Source of the DNA: Nocardioides perillae
GTDB lineage: Bacteria; Actinomycetota; Actinomycetes; Propionibacteriales; Nocardioidaceae
Assembly: GCF_013409425.1 (NCBI RefSeq)
Contig: NZ_JACCAC010000001.1
Location: 620,001 to 684,000, forward strand
Reading direction: 5' to 3'
DNA length: 64,000 bases
This document shows, in pieces, positions 8,391-15,701 of the stretch. How positions within the stretch are numbered: the stretch's first letter is position 1; each line of letters begins with the position of its first letter. A program made the translations under genes and the position numbers. The notes beneath the pieces were generated by a model. It was not told the origin of the DNA and ran no database searches. It saw only the letters and a list, made by a program, of their open reading frames with translations.

Positions 8391-9031
8391 CGGCCGAGCT
8401 TCCAGGTGGCGTAGCCGTCGGCGCCCGCGCCGACGAGGCCGCCCACCACGGGCACGCGCTTGCCGACGGTCGTCGCCATCCGCTTGCCGACGACCCGGCT
8501 GACCAGGTCGGTCGCGACGACGCGCGAGACGGTGCGGTCGAGCTCTGGGGTCGTGCCGGGCGCGGTCGCCAGCGCCATCGGTGAGCCGGGCAGCTCGCCC
8601 TTGCGGACCATCTTCGCGACGGTGTCCTCGCCGAGGAGGGTCACCAGCACCGCGTTGCGGACCCGCGGGTCGTCGAGGTCGTGGCCACGCAGGTGCGCGA
8701 TCGCGGCGACCATGCGGCACTGCAGCAGCGTGACACCGGTGACGTTGGCCGGGATGGTCACGGCCGCGGTCACCAGGCCGCCGATGTTGGTGGCGAAGCC
8801 CTGGGCGCCGGCGAGGCGTACGTGGTTCTCGATCACCTCGTGGATCGCGCGGTCGACGTGACCGCCCTGCTCCGCGAGCTGCTTGTCGGCCGCCTTCACC
8901 GCGGGCGGCAGCGGCCCCACCCCGGCGACGGCGCGGGCGAGCGCCTCGCGCACGAAACCGGTCGTGAGGTCGGGTGCCAGCTGCGTGATGCGCGGCGCCA
9001 GGCTGCGCCCGACGCGTCCCTTCAGACCCAT
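8351..9031 (-). CDS. EcsC family protein
   Basis: 226 residues with the alanine/glycine-rich helices of the EcsC family, including GFATNIGGLVTAAVTIPANVT and LQCRMVAAIAHLRGHD. The hydrophobic central helices may associate with the membrane. EcsC of Bacillus is linked to an ABC transporter, but no transporter gene is adjacent here, so a specific role cannot be assigned. TAGGCT lies 6 nt before the ATG, indicating a leaderless transcript. The 3' end overlaps the convergent sulfotransferase gene by 40 bp. Confidence 0.85.
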   Translation of the reverse strand: MGLKGRVGRSLAPRITQLAPDLTTGFVREALARAVAGVGPLPPAVKAADKQLAEQGGHVDRAIHEVIENHVRLAGAQGFATNIGGLVTAAVTIPANVTGVTLLQCRMVAAIAHLRGHDLDDPRVRNAVLVTLLGEDTVAKMVRKGELPGSPMALATAPGTTPELDRTVSRVVATDLVSRVVGKRMATTVGKRVPVVGGLVGAGADGYATWKLGRYADRELLPRTRR

Positions 9032-9108
9032 GCCGCGAGCCTAGCCAGGGTCGTCGTGCCCGGGCACCGCCCCGGGGTGGGGTCGGCCGCGCGCCCTACG
9101 GTGGGTGC

Positions 9109-9813
9109 GTGCCCGTCGAGCCCCCGCCCACGCCGTGGCACTTCGGCGACGCCGCCCGCTTCCCCGACGACGACGACCTGGTCGCGATCGGCGCCGACCT
9201 CGAGCCCGGCACGCTGCTGGCGGCCTACCGTCGCGGGCTCTTCCCGATGCCGTCCGGCCGCCGGCGGGACCCGCCGTACTGGTTCTGCCCCGTGCGCCGC
9301 GGGGTCCTGCCACTCGGCGGCGGGCCACACGGCGGCCTGGTGGTCTCGCGGTCCCTGCGCCGGTCGCTCCGGGACTTCGAGGTGCGCGTCGACACCGCCT
9401 GCGCCGAGGTCGTCGACGCCTGCGCCGACCCTCGCCGGCCCCAGGGCTGGATCGACGACGACGTGCGCGCGGCGTACCTCCGGCTGCACGACCTGGGATG
9501 GGTCCACAGCGTCGAGGCGTGGCAGGGCGAGCGGCTGGTCGGCGGCCTGTACGGCGTGGCGGTCGGCGGGCTCTTCGCCGGCGAGTCGATGTTCCACCGG
9601 GTCCGCGACGCCTCGAAGGTCGCGCTGGTCGGGCTCGTCGACCTGCTGCTGGCCGGCACCGACCCGGCCACGCGGGGCGAGCGGCTGCTCGACGTGCAGT
9701 GGTCGACGCCGCACCTGGCCTCCCTGGGGGTGGTCGAGGTCGAGCGCGCCGACTACCTCGCGGCGCTGCCGCGCGCGCTGGCCCTGCCGGCCGCCCCCGC
9801 CTTCGCCGGCTGA
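9109..9813 (+). CDS. aat: Leucyl/phenylalanyl-tRNA--protein transferase
   Basis: 234 residues, normal for Aat. The N-terminus has DDDLVAIGADLEPGTLLAAYRRGLFPMP, then WIDDDVRAAYLRLHDLGWVHSVEAW and GGLFAGESMFHRVRDASKVAL, all diagnostic of the family. It transfers Leu or Phe from aminoacyl-tRNA to N-terminal Arg or Lys, marking proteins for the ClpS/ClpAP or ClpCP N-degron pathway. GTG 9109 is chosen because TACGGT (9097-9102) sits 6 nt upstream, fitting a leaderless message. It is monocistronic and convergent with the rhodanese gene. Confidence 0.95.
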   Translation: MPVEPPPTPWHFGDAARFPDDDDLVAIGADLEPGTLLAAYRRGLFPMPSGRRRDPPYWFCPVRRGVLPLGGGPHGGLVVSRSLRRSLRDFEVRVDTACAEVVDACADPRRPQGWIDDDVRAAYLRLHDLGWVHSVEAWQGERLVGGLYGVAVGGLFAGESMFHRVRDASKVALVGLVDLLLAGTDPATRGERLLDVQWSTPHLASLGVVEVERADYLAALPRALALPAAPAFAG

Positions 9814-9834
9814 GCCGGCTGGCCGTCGGGGCCC

Positions 9835-10188
9835 TCAGACCACCTGGGGCGGGGCGCCGCGCTCGCTCACCATCGGTCGGCCGGCGGCCTCCCACTCGAG
9901 CATGCCGCCGTCGAGGTTGACCGCCTCGACGCCCTGCTGCTGCAGCCACGCGGTCGCCTGCGCGCTGCGCCCGCCGACGCGGCACACCACGAGCACCTGT
10001 CGGTCGGTCGGCACCTCGTCGAGGCGCTGCACCAGCTCGCCGAGCGGCACGTGCAGCGCGCCCTCGACGTGGCCGTGCTGCCACTCCACCGGCTCGCGCA
10101 CGTCGAGCACTGCGAGGCCCTCGGGCAGGGGGTCGGGCACCCCCGTGATCGCCACCGTCGGCACGGCCTGGCCAGGCTGCTGCGTCAT
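9835..10188 (-). CDS. Rhodanese-like domain protein
   Basis: A 117-residue single rhodanese domain. It has VLDVREPVEWQHGHVEGALHV (CH2A-like) and the active-site loop VCRVGGRSAQAT, with the catalytic Cys flanked by GGRS as in sulfurtransferases. It probably handles sulfane sulfur in the cytoplasm. The leaderless promoter TAGGGT lies 6 nt before the ATG. No sulfur-pathway neighbours indicate its partner. Confidence 0.92.
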   Translation of the reverse strand: MTQQPGQAVPTVAITGVPDPLPEGLAVLDVREPVEWQHGHVEGALHVPLGELVQRLDEVPTDRQVLVVCRVGGRSAQATAWLQQQGVEAVNLDGGMLEWEAAGRPMVSERGAPPQVV

Positions 10189-10249
10189 GGGTCGACCCTA
10201 ACCGCGCCCCCGCTCGGACCCCTGCTGCCGACCAGGGGCGGTGACGGGT

Positions 10250-10307
10250 CAATTGCTGGGTTGTCGCCCACCTACTGATGGGTAACCGGGCGACAACTCA
10301 GCAATTG
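10250..10307. repeat. 58-bp CAATTG-bounded palindromic repeat, copy 1
   Basis: It starts CAATTGCTGGGTTGTCGCCC and ends GGGCGACAACTCAGCAATTG; the 20-nt arms pair at 19 positions around an 18-nt centre containing GGTAAC. It is intergenic, just downstream of the phosphodiesterase gene 10342-11259. Exactly 58-bp relatives are at 26100 and 26205. Confidence 0.85.
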
Positions 10308-10341
10308 CAGGCTCGAGGCCCGGCCCCCGCCCGCCGCCGGG

Positions 10342-11259
10342 TCAGGCGGCCTTGCGCGCCCGGCCGTCGAGGACGCGCAGCAGCACGTCGGGGCGGTCGG
10401 TGATGATGCCGTCGACACCGAGGCCGATCGCGCGCTCCATGTCCGCGACCTCGTTGACCGTGTAGACCGAGGAGGTCATCCCGACGTCGTGCACCGCCTG
10501 CACGTAGGCCGTGTCGACGCTGCGGTGGCTCGGGTTCACCTGGTCGGCCCAGGTCGCCAGCTCGGGCAGCAGCGCGGGATCCGGTCGCCCGAGCAGGCCG
10601 ACCGGGACGGTCGGCTCGAGCGCCTCGTAGGTGCGCATCGACGGCCAGTCGAAGGACTGGACGACGAGCCGGTCCGCGCGGACGGCGGAGTCGACGTAGC
10701 CGGGCACGGCTCGCATGTCGGCGACGATCTCGGCCTCGATGCCGGGGTAGAGCGCCGGCGACTTCACCTCGAGCAGGAGACCGGCCCGGCTGCGCCGCAG
10801 CTCGAAGACGGCCTCGCGCAGGGTGGGGATGCGCTCGCCGGCGAAGGAGGGTGCCTTCCAGGAGCCGGCGTCGAGGCGCTGCATCTCGGCGTAGGTGAAG
10901 TCCCCGACGCGCCACGGCGCGCGGCCCGGGAAGACCTCCTCGACGTCGGTGGTGCGGGACAGCGTCGTGTCGTGCACCAGCACGAGCACGCCGTCCTTGC
11001 TGCGCTGCACGTCGACCTCGACGAGGTCGGCGCGCAGGCGCACGCCCTCGCGGACCGCGGCGAGCGTGTTCTCCGGGGCGTAGGCGCTCGCCCCGCGGTG
11101 GGCGACCACGGTGACGTCGTCACCGGGAGCTGCCAGCGCGAAGGTCGCGGCCGCCGCGGTGAGCGCCGCCGTCGTGCCGAGGGTGACGGCCAGGCGGCGG
11201 GCGGCGCGGCCGAGCGTCCGGGAGCGTCGCGCCGTGGGGGAGGTGAGCAGGGTGGTCAT
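10342..11259 (-). CDS. Secreted glycerophosphodiester phosphodiesterase
   Basis: 305 residues. An N-terminal signal peptide (RRSRTLGRAARRLAV then an Ala-rich hydrophobic stretch ending ALAAPGDD) directs export; the twin-Arg run is Tat-like but Sec is also possible. The catalytic GDPD domain shows VVAHRGASAYAPENT, LVEVDVQRSKDGVLVLVHD and LLLEVKSP, covering the two catalytic His and the Glu/Asp metal ligands. It should release glycerol-3-phosphate from glycerophosphodiesters outside the cell. A GAGAGG Shine-Dalgarno precedes the ATG. It is a different subtype from the cytoplasmic homologue at 16834. Confidence 0.92.
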   Translation of the reverse strand: MTTLLTSPTARRSRTLGRAARRLAVTLGTTAALTAAAATFALAAPGDDVTVVAHRGASAYAPENTLAAVREGVRLRADLVEVDVQRSKDGVLVLVHDTTLSRTTDVEEVFPGRAPWRVGDFTYAEMQRLDAGSWKAPSFAGERIPTLREAVFELRRSRAGLLLEVKSPALYPGIEAEIVADMRAVPGYVDSAVRADRLVVQSFDWPSMRTYEALEPTVPVGLLGRPDPALLPELATWADQVNPSHRSVDTAYVQAVHDVGMTSSVYTVNEVADMERAIGLGVDGIITDRPDVLLRVLDGRARKAA

Positions 11260-11362
11260 GGTGGTGCCTCTCCGAGAAGGGGTGGAGGCTCAGACTCAGC
11301 CAGGCCGGGGCGACGGTCCCGTGGCCGGTGCGTGAACCGCGGCGGGGCGTGCGGTGACCACT

Positions 11363-11390
11363 GGCACCGATCGGTGCCGTGCTCTATCAT
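11363..11390 (+). promoter_or_regulatory. ArsR operator and -10 box
   Basis: GGCACCGATCGGTGCC (11363-11378) is a perfect 16-bp palindrome. It is followed by TATCAT (11385-11390), 6 nt before the ATG at 11397. An ArsR-type metal sensor bound here would cover the spacer upstream of the -10 box, so autoregulation of the arsR-transporter operon is likely. Confidence 0.65.
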
Positions 11391-11396
11391 CGCCAC

Positions 11397-11789
11397 ATGC
11401 CGATGAGTACGCCGCAGCAGACGGACCTCCTCGACGCGGCGGCGTGCCTGTTCCACGGGTTCTCCGACCCGACGCGGCTCGCCATCCTGCGCCACCTCGC
11501 GCTGGGGGAGCACCGGGTCACGGACCTGGTCGCCCACGTCGGTCTCGCGCAGTCGACCGTGTCGCAGCACCTCGCCTGCCTGCGCGACTGCGGCCTCGTG
11601 ACCTCGCGCCCGGTCGGCCGGGCCTCGCTGTGGTCGCTGACCCACCCCGACGCGCTGGAGTCGCTCTTCGCCGCCGCCGAGCAGCTGCTCGAGCGCACCG
11701 GAGAGGCGGTCACCCTGTGCGCCGACCACGGGGTGGCCGGGCCCGGCGCCCGGCCCGGTCACACGCACGCCGCCCGGAGTGCGTCGTGA
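11397..11789 (+). CDS. ArsR/SmtB family metal-responsive regulator
   Basis: 130 residues. The winged helix is clear: HGFSDPTRLAILRHLALGEH, VTDLVAHVGLAQSTVSQHLACLRDCGLV and a beta-wing SRPVGRASLWSL. Possible metal ligands are Cys in the first helix (AACLFH), Cys in HLACLRDC and the C-terminal CADHG and GHTH segments. ATG 11397 follows a TATCAT box by 6 nt (ATG 11403 is an alternative). The stop overlaps the next start (GTGA), pairing sensor with cation transporter as in CmtR/SmtB systems. Confidence 0.9.
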   Translation: MPMSTPQQTDLLDAAACLFHGFSDPTRLAILRHLALGEHRVTDLVAHVGLAQSTVSQHLACLRDCGLVTSRPVGRASLWSLTHPDALESLFAAAEQLLERTGEAVTLCADHGVAGPGARPGHTHAARSAS

Positions 11790-12511
11790 GCGCGTCCTGC
11801 CACGACGGCGCTGGCGACGACGCCGGGCACGACCACGGACCCGCTCACGGCCCTGACGCCGGCCGCGGCACGACCCACGTGCACACCCGCACGCACGTGA
11901 CCGACCCGGCCCAGCGGGCCCGGCTGGGCCGGCGCGCCCAGCTCCTGGCGGGCGCGTCGGTCGCCTACAACGCGGTCGAGGCGGTCGTGGCCCTCACCGC
12001 CGGCGTGGCGGCCGGGTCGGTCGCGCTCGTCGGCTTCGGCCTCGACTCGGTCGTCGAGGTGTCCTCGGGGCTGATCGTGCTGTGGCAGTTCCGCCACGCG
12101 CTGCCGGAGTCGCGCGAGCGCGCGGCCCAGCGGCTGATGGCGGTGTCGTTCTTCGCCCTCGCGGCCTACGTGTCGGTGGAGTCGGCCCGGGCGCTGCTGA
12201 CGGGGGCCGACCCGGAGACGTCGCCGGTGGGCATCGGCCTGGCGGCCGCGTCGCTGGCGGTCATGCCCTTCCTCTCGTGGGCCCAGCGGCGCACCGGCCG
12301 TGCGCTCGGCTCGAGCGCGGTCGTCGCCGACTCGACGCAGACGCTGCTGTGCACCTACCTCTCGGCCGTGCTGCTCGCCGGCCTGCTGCTCCACGCGACC
12401 TTCGGCTGGGCCTGGGCCGACCCGGTGGCCGGCCTCGTGATCGCCGCCGTCGCGGTCCGGGAAGGCCGCGAAACCTGGCGCGGCGAGGGCTGCTGCGGCG
12501 GGTCGTCGTAG
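11786..12511 (+). CDS. Cation diffusion facilitator-like transporter
   Basis: 241 residues. The N-terminus is His-rich (HDHGPAHGPD, THVHTRTHVTD), followed by about five to six membrane helices. GLDSVVEVSSGLIVLWQ and VVADSTQTLLCTYLS occupy the positions of the CDF metal-site helices, though Asp/Ser replace the usual His. The C-terminal cytoplasmic dimer domain of classic CDFs is missing, and the chain ends in a Cys pair (GEGCCGGSS). It is translationally coupled to the ArsR sensor, so it probably exports a heavy metal such as Zn or Cd. Confidence 0.82.
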   Translation: MSASCHDGAGDDAGHDHGPAHGPDAGRGTTHVHTRTHVTDPAQRARLGRRAQLLAGASVAYNAVEAVVALTAGVAAGSVALVGFGLDSVVEVSSGLIVLWQFRHALPESRERAAQRLMAVSFFALAAYVSVESARALLTGADPETSPVGIGLAAASLAVMPFLSWAQRRTGRALGSSAVVADSTQTLLCTYLSAVLLAGLLLHATFGWAWADPVAGLVIAAVAVREGRETWRGEGCCGGSS

Positions 12512-12597
12512 TCCAGGGGGCACAACGGGCGCGGCGGCCGGGGAAGGCGCGTGCCGTCGCAGGCGCAGCAGGGCGGCGCTCCGTCGTGCCCGCTCGG

Positions 12598-13095
12598 TCA
12601 CGACGGCGGCAGCGCTCGGCCGACCCGCACCACCGGCTCGTGGCGCACCGGGAAGGCGACGCTGCGCGCGATGAAGCACAGCGCGTGCGCGCGCGTGTGC
12701 GCGGCGGCGGCCGCGTCGAGCATCGAGGCGTCGGCGACCACCACCTCGGGGCGCAGCACCACCTCGGTGAACTGCCCACCGCCGTCGCGGTCGGTGCGCA
12801 CCGTGCCGACCGCGCGGTCGACGTACGCCGTCACGACGACGCCCGCGTCGACGCAGACGTGCAGGTAGGACAGCAGGTGGCACTGGGCGAGCGCGGCGAG
12901 GAGCAGCTGCTCGGGGTTCCACCGGGCGGGGTCGCCGTGGAAGGTGCGGTCGGCCGAGCCGAGCAGGTCCGGCGGCGCCTGCCCCCGCACGGGCTCGGCC
13001 CGCACGACGTGGTCGCGGCCGTATCCCCGGTAGTCGCGCGTGCCCTCCCCGCGGTCGCCGGTCCAGGTGACGCTGAGGGCGTAGCCGTGCTCCAC
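12598..13095 (-). CDS. OsmC family peroxiredoxin-like protein
   Basis: 165 residues. NPEQLLLAALAQCHLLSYLHVC contains the first catalytic cysteine context of OsmC/Ohr proteins, and AHALCFIARSV the second cysteine. This family reduces organic hydroperoxides, but this subgroup (starting YALSVTWTG) is not functionally defined. The GTG start is 2 nt downstream of the fpg stop, so it is the second gene of a DNA repair/oxidative stress operon. Confidence 0.88.
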   Translation of the reverse strand: MEHGYALSVTWTGDRGEGTRDYRGYGRDHVVRAEPVRGQAPPDLLGSADRTFHGDPARWNPEQLLLAALAQCHLLSYLHVCVDAGVVVTAYVDRAVGTVRTDRDGGGQFTEVVLRPEVVVADASMLDAAAAAHTRAHALCFIARSVAFPVRHEPVVRVGRALPPS

Positions 13096-13097
13096 GA

Positions 13098-13964
13098 CTA
13101 CTTCAGGAACTTCGAGGTGCGCCGGTCGGCCAGCGGCTTCCCGCCGGTCTGGCAGGTGGGGCAGTACTGCAGGCTCGAGTCGGCGAAGGAGACCTCGCGC
13201 ACGGTGTCGCCGCAGACCGGGCAGGGCTTGCCGGCCTGCGCGTGGACGGCGAGGTGCGACTTCTTCTCGCCCTTGAGCTCGCTGGCCGCGAGGCCGCGCG
13301 AGCGGGCGACCGCCGCGCCCAGGGTGGTGCGGACCGCGTCGTAGAGCGTCTGCACCTCGGTCTCGGTCAGCGACGAGGCCGGCTTGAACGGCGACATCCG
13401 CGCGGCGTGCAGGATCTCGTCGGAGTAGGCGTTGCCGATGCCGGCGATGGTGCCCTGGTGGCGCAGCACGCCCTTGACCTGTCCGCGGCCCGCGTCGGCG
13501 AGGATCTCGCGGAAGCGGTCGACGGTGAAGGCGTCGTCGAGGGGGTCGGGCCCGAGCGAGACGATGCCCGGCACGTCGGCGGGGGAGCGCACGACGTAGA
13601 GGGCGAGGCTCTTGCGGGTGCCGGCCTCGGTGACGTCGAGCCCGGAGCCGTCGTCGAGGGTGATGCGCGCGGCGAGCGGCGACTTGCCCCCGGGGCGCGG
13701 CGGCAGCTCCGGCACCTGGTCGCGCCAGCGCACCCAGCCGGCGCGCGCGAGGTGCATCACGAGGTGCAGCCCGGAGGCGCTGACGTCGAGGAACTTGCCG
13801 TGCCGCGTCACCCCGTCGACCAGGGTGCCCTCGAGGGCCGAGACCGGCGGGTCGAAGGTCTTGAGCGCTGAGAAGTTCGCCAGGTCGACGCGGACGATCG
13901 CGCGGTCGGTCAGCCGGCCCTGCAGGTCCAGGGCCAGCGCCTCCACCTCGGGCAGCTCGGGCAC
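13098..13964 (-). CDS. Formamidopyrimidine-DNA glycosylase family protein (Fpg/Nei)
   Basis: 288 residues. After Met removal the chain begins PELPEVEAL, giving the catalytic Pro2-Glu3. The H2TH segment is GQVKGVLRHQGTIAGIGNAYSDEIL, and the C-terminal zinc finger uses CPVC and CPTC ending TGGKPLADRR. It excises oxidised bases. The ending lacks the usual QR motif of Fpg, so an Nei-like preference is possible. The GTG start has TAGGCT 6 nt upstream (leaderless). It shares an operon with OsmC. Confidence 0.92.
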   Translation of the reverse strand: MPELPEVEALALDLQGRLTDRAIVRVDLANFSALKTFDPPVSALEGTLVDGVTRHGKFLDVSASGLHLVMHLARAGWVRWRDQVPELPPRPGGKSPLAARITLDDGSGLDVTEAGTRKSLALYVVRSPADVPGIVSLGPDPLDDAFTVDRFREILADAGRGQVKGVLRHQGTIAGIGNAYSDEILHAARMSPFKPASSLTETEVQTLYDAVRTTLGAAVARSRGLAASELKGEKKSHLAVHAQAGKPCPVCGDTVREVSFADSSLQYCPTCQTGGKPLADRRTSKFLK

Positions 13965-14037
13965 GCGACGAGCCTAGCGGCGGGTACGCCGTGCGGAGGG
14001 GTGGTCACGACCGGCGCCGCGGGCGCATGATGGCGTG

Positions 14038-14355
14038 GTGCCGACGCACGCGCTGCCCGACCCGACCCACGGCGCGGTCCTCCTGGACCCGCGCGGTGGC
14101 GGACGTGCGCTGCGCGCGACGTGGCACCTCGACCGCACCGACGAGTCCGGCCGGGCCGACCCCCTCGTGGTGCTCTCGCTGTGGCGCGACAACGTCTGCG
14201 CGGGGTCGTTCCGGCTGACCCCGGCCGAGGTGCCGGGGCTGGTCGCGCTGCTGGCTGGGGGCCTCGACGCGCTCGAGCGCCGCTCGGGCCCGGTGCGCAC
14301 CGACGCGACCACCGGGGGTCCGGCAAGCGACGCCGGACACGCCGCTGCGGGTTGA
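14038..14355 (+). CDS. Conserved small protein of unknown function
   Basis: 105 residues from GTG 14038 (GTG 14035 also possible). The core GAVLLDPRGGGRALRATWH and VVLSLWRDNVCAGSFRLTPAEVPGLVALL reads as a compact beta-sheet protein that I associate with actinobacterial hypotheticals. The C-terminal 25 residues are low complexity. CATGAT, 6 nt upstream, may be a -10 box. It is divergent from fpg and sits before the AAA ATPase; no function can be assigned. Confidence 0.7.
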   Translation: MPTHALPDPTHGAVLLDPRGGGRALRATWHLDRTDESGRADPLVVLSLWRDNVCAGSFRLTPAEVPGLVALLAGGLDALERRSGPVRTDATTGGPASDAGHAAAG

Positions 14356-14384
14356 TCGGCGCCTCTGCCGACGACGCTAGAGAG

Positions 14385-14395
14385 CCGTATACGGT
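14385..14395 (+). promoter_or_regulatory. Palindromic -10 region of the AAA ATPase gene
   Basis: CCGTATACGG (14385-14394) is a perfect 10-bp palindrome that overlaps TACGGT (14390-14395). This -10 box lies 6 nt before the GTG at 14402. The symmetry may be an operator or simply a palindromic promoter. Confidence 0.5.
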
Positions 14396-14401
14396 CCGAT
14401 C

Positions 14402-15622
14402 GTGGACCCCGTGCGCAACCCCTACGCCCCCGGCGCCGGCCAGCGGCCGCCCGAGCTCGCCGGCCGCGACGAGCAGCTCGCCGCCTTCGACGTCGTGCTG
14501 CAGCGCGTGGCCAAGGGGCGTCCCGAGCGCTCCCTCGTCCTCACCGGGCTGCGCGGCGTGGGCAAGACGGTGCTCCTCAACGCCCTGCGCTCGGCCGCGG
14601 TCCGGCGGCAGTGGGGCACCGGCAAGCTCGAGGCGCGACCCGACCAGGGCCTGCGCCGCCCCCTGGCCTCGGCGGTGCACCAGGCGGTGCGCGAGCTCGG
14701 GCACGGCCAGGCCGACCAGGTCGACCACGTCCTCGGTGTGGTGCGCTCCTTCGCCCAGCGCGAGGCGGGCGCGGGTGCCAAGCTGCGCGAGCAGTGGTCG
14801 CCCGGCATCGACGTGCCGGCCGTGCGCGGCCGCGCCGACTCCGGCGACGTCGAGATCGACCTGGTCGAGCTCTTCACCGACCTCGGCGGTCTGGCCGCCG
14901 ACCTGGGCAAGGGCATCGCGGTCTTCCTCGACGAGATGCAGGACCTCGGGCCCGACGACGTGTCCGCGCTCTGCGCCGCCTGCCACGAGGTGGGCCAGGC
15001 CGGCCTGCCGGTCATCGTCGTGGGCGCCGGGCTCCCGCACCTGCCCGCGGTGCTGTCGGCGAGCAAGAGCTACTCCGAGCGGCTCTTCGCCTACCACCGC
15101 GTCGACCGGCTCTCGCGCGACGCCGCCGACCGCGCGCTGAGCGCCCCCGCGGCCGACGAGGACGCGGCGTACACCCCGGAGGCGCTGGCCGCGATGCACG
15201 CCCTGACCGGCGGCTACCCCTACTTCGTGCAGGCCTACGGCAAGGCCGTGTGGGACCGCGCGCCGCGCAGCCCGATCACCGCCGAGGACGTCGCGGTCGC
15301 CGCGCCCGAGGCGGAGGCCGAGCTCGCGGTCGGCTTCTTCGGCAGCCGCTTCGAGCGGGCGACGCCGGCCGAGCGCGACTACCTCCGCGCCATGGCCGAC
15401 GCCGCGACCCTGGTGCCGGACGGCGGCGCCGGGGCGGGCGAGGTCGACCCCGTCGGCTCGGTGTCGACCGCCGACGTCGCCGCGGTGCTCGGCAAGAAGC
15501 CGCAGTCGCTCTCGCCGGCCCGCGACTCGCTGATCAAGAAGGGGCTCGTCTACTCCGGCGAGCGCGGCCGCATCGCCTTCACCGTCCCCCACTTCGGGCA
15601 GTACCTCCGCCAGCAGGCCTGA
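14402..15622 (+). CDS. AAA-family ATPase with C-terminal winged helix (Orc1/Cdc6-like)
   Basis: 406 residues. ELAGRDEQLAAFDVVL starts the domain, SLVLTGLRGVGKTVLLNAL is Walker A and GIAVFLDEMQDLGPDD is Walker B. The region TGGYPYFVQAYGKAVWD matches the lid found in MoxR/Orc-like ATPases. The C-terminus STADVAAVLGKKPQSLSPARDSLIKKGLVY is a winged-helix DNA-binding unit. The architecture is that of the conserved bacterial ATP-binding proteins annotated as AAA ATPase. The role is unknown, and it stands alone, convergent with a secreted protein gene. Confidence 0.85.
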   Translation: MDPVRNPYAPGAGQRPPELAGRDEQLAAFDVVLQRVAKGRPERSLVLTGLRGVGKTVLLNALRSAAVRRQWGTGKLEARPDQGLRRPLASAVHQAVRELGHGQADQVDHVLGVVRSFAQREAGAGAKLREQWSPGIDVPAVRGRADSGDVEIDLVELFTDLGGLAADLGKGIAVFLDEMQDLGPDDVSALCAACHEVGQAGLPVIVVGAGLPHLPAVLSASKSYSERLFAYHRVDRLSRDAADRALSAPAADEDAAYTPEALAAMHALTGGYPYFVQAYGKAVWDRAPRSPITAEDVAVAAPEAEAELAVGFFGSRFERATPAERDYLRAMADAATLVPDGGAGAGEVDPVGSVSTADVAAVLGKKPQSLSPARDSLIKKGLVYSGERGRIAFTVPHFGQYLRQQA

Positions 15623-15652
15623 CCGGGCCCGACCAGGGGGTCGGCACCGCCA

Positions 15653-15672
15653 CGACGCGCTGCGGCGCGTCG
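15653..15672. terminator. Bidirectional hairpin
   Basis: CGACGCGC-TGCG-GCGCGTCG is a perfect 8-bp stem between two convergent genes. There is no T-tract, which is common for terminators in GC-rich actinobacteria. Confidence 0.5.
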
Positions 15673-15701
15673 AGACGCTGCCGTCCCTCGCGGCGGGCGG
15701 G

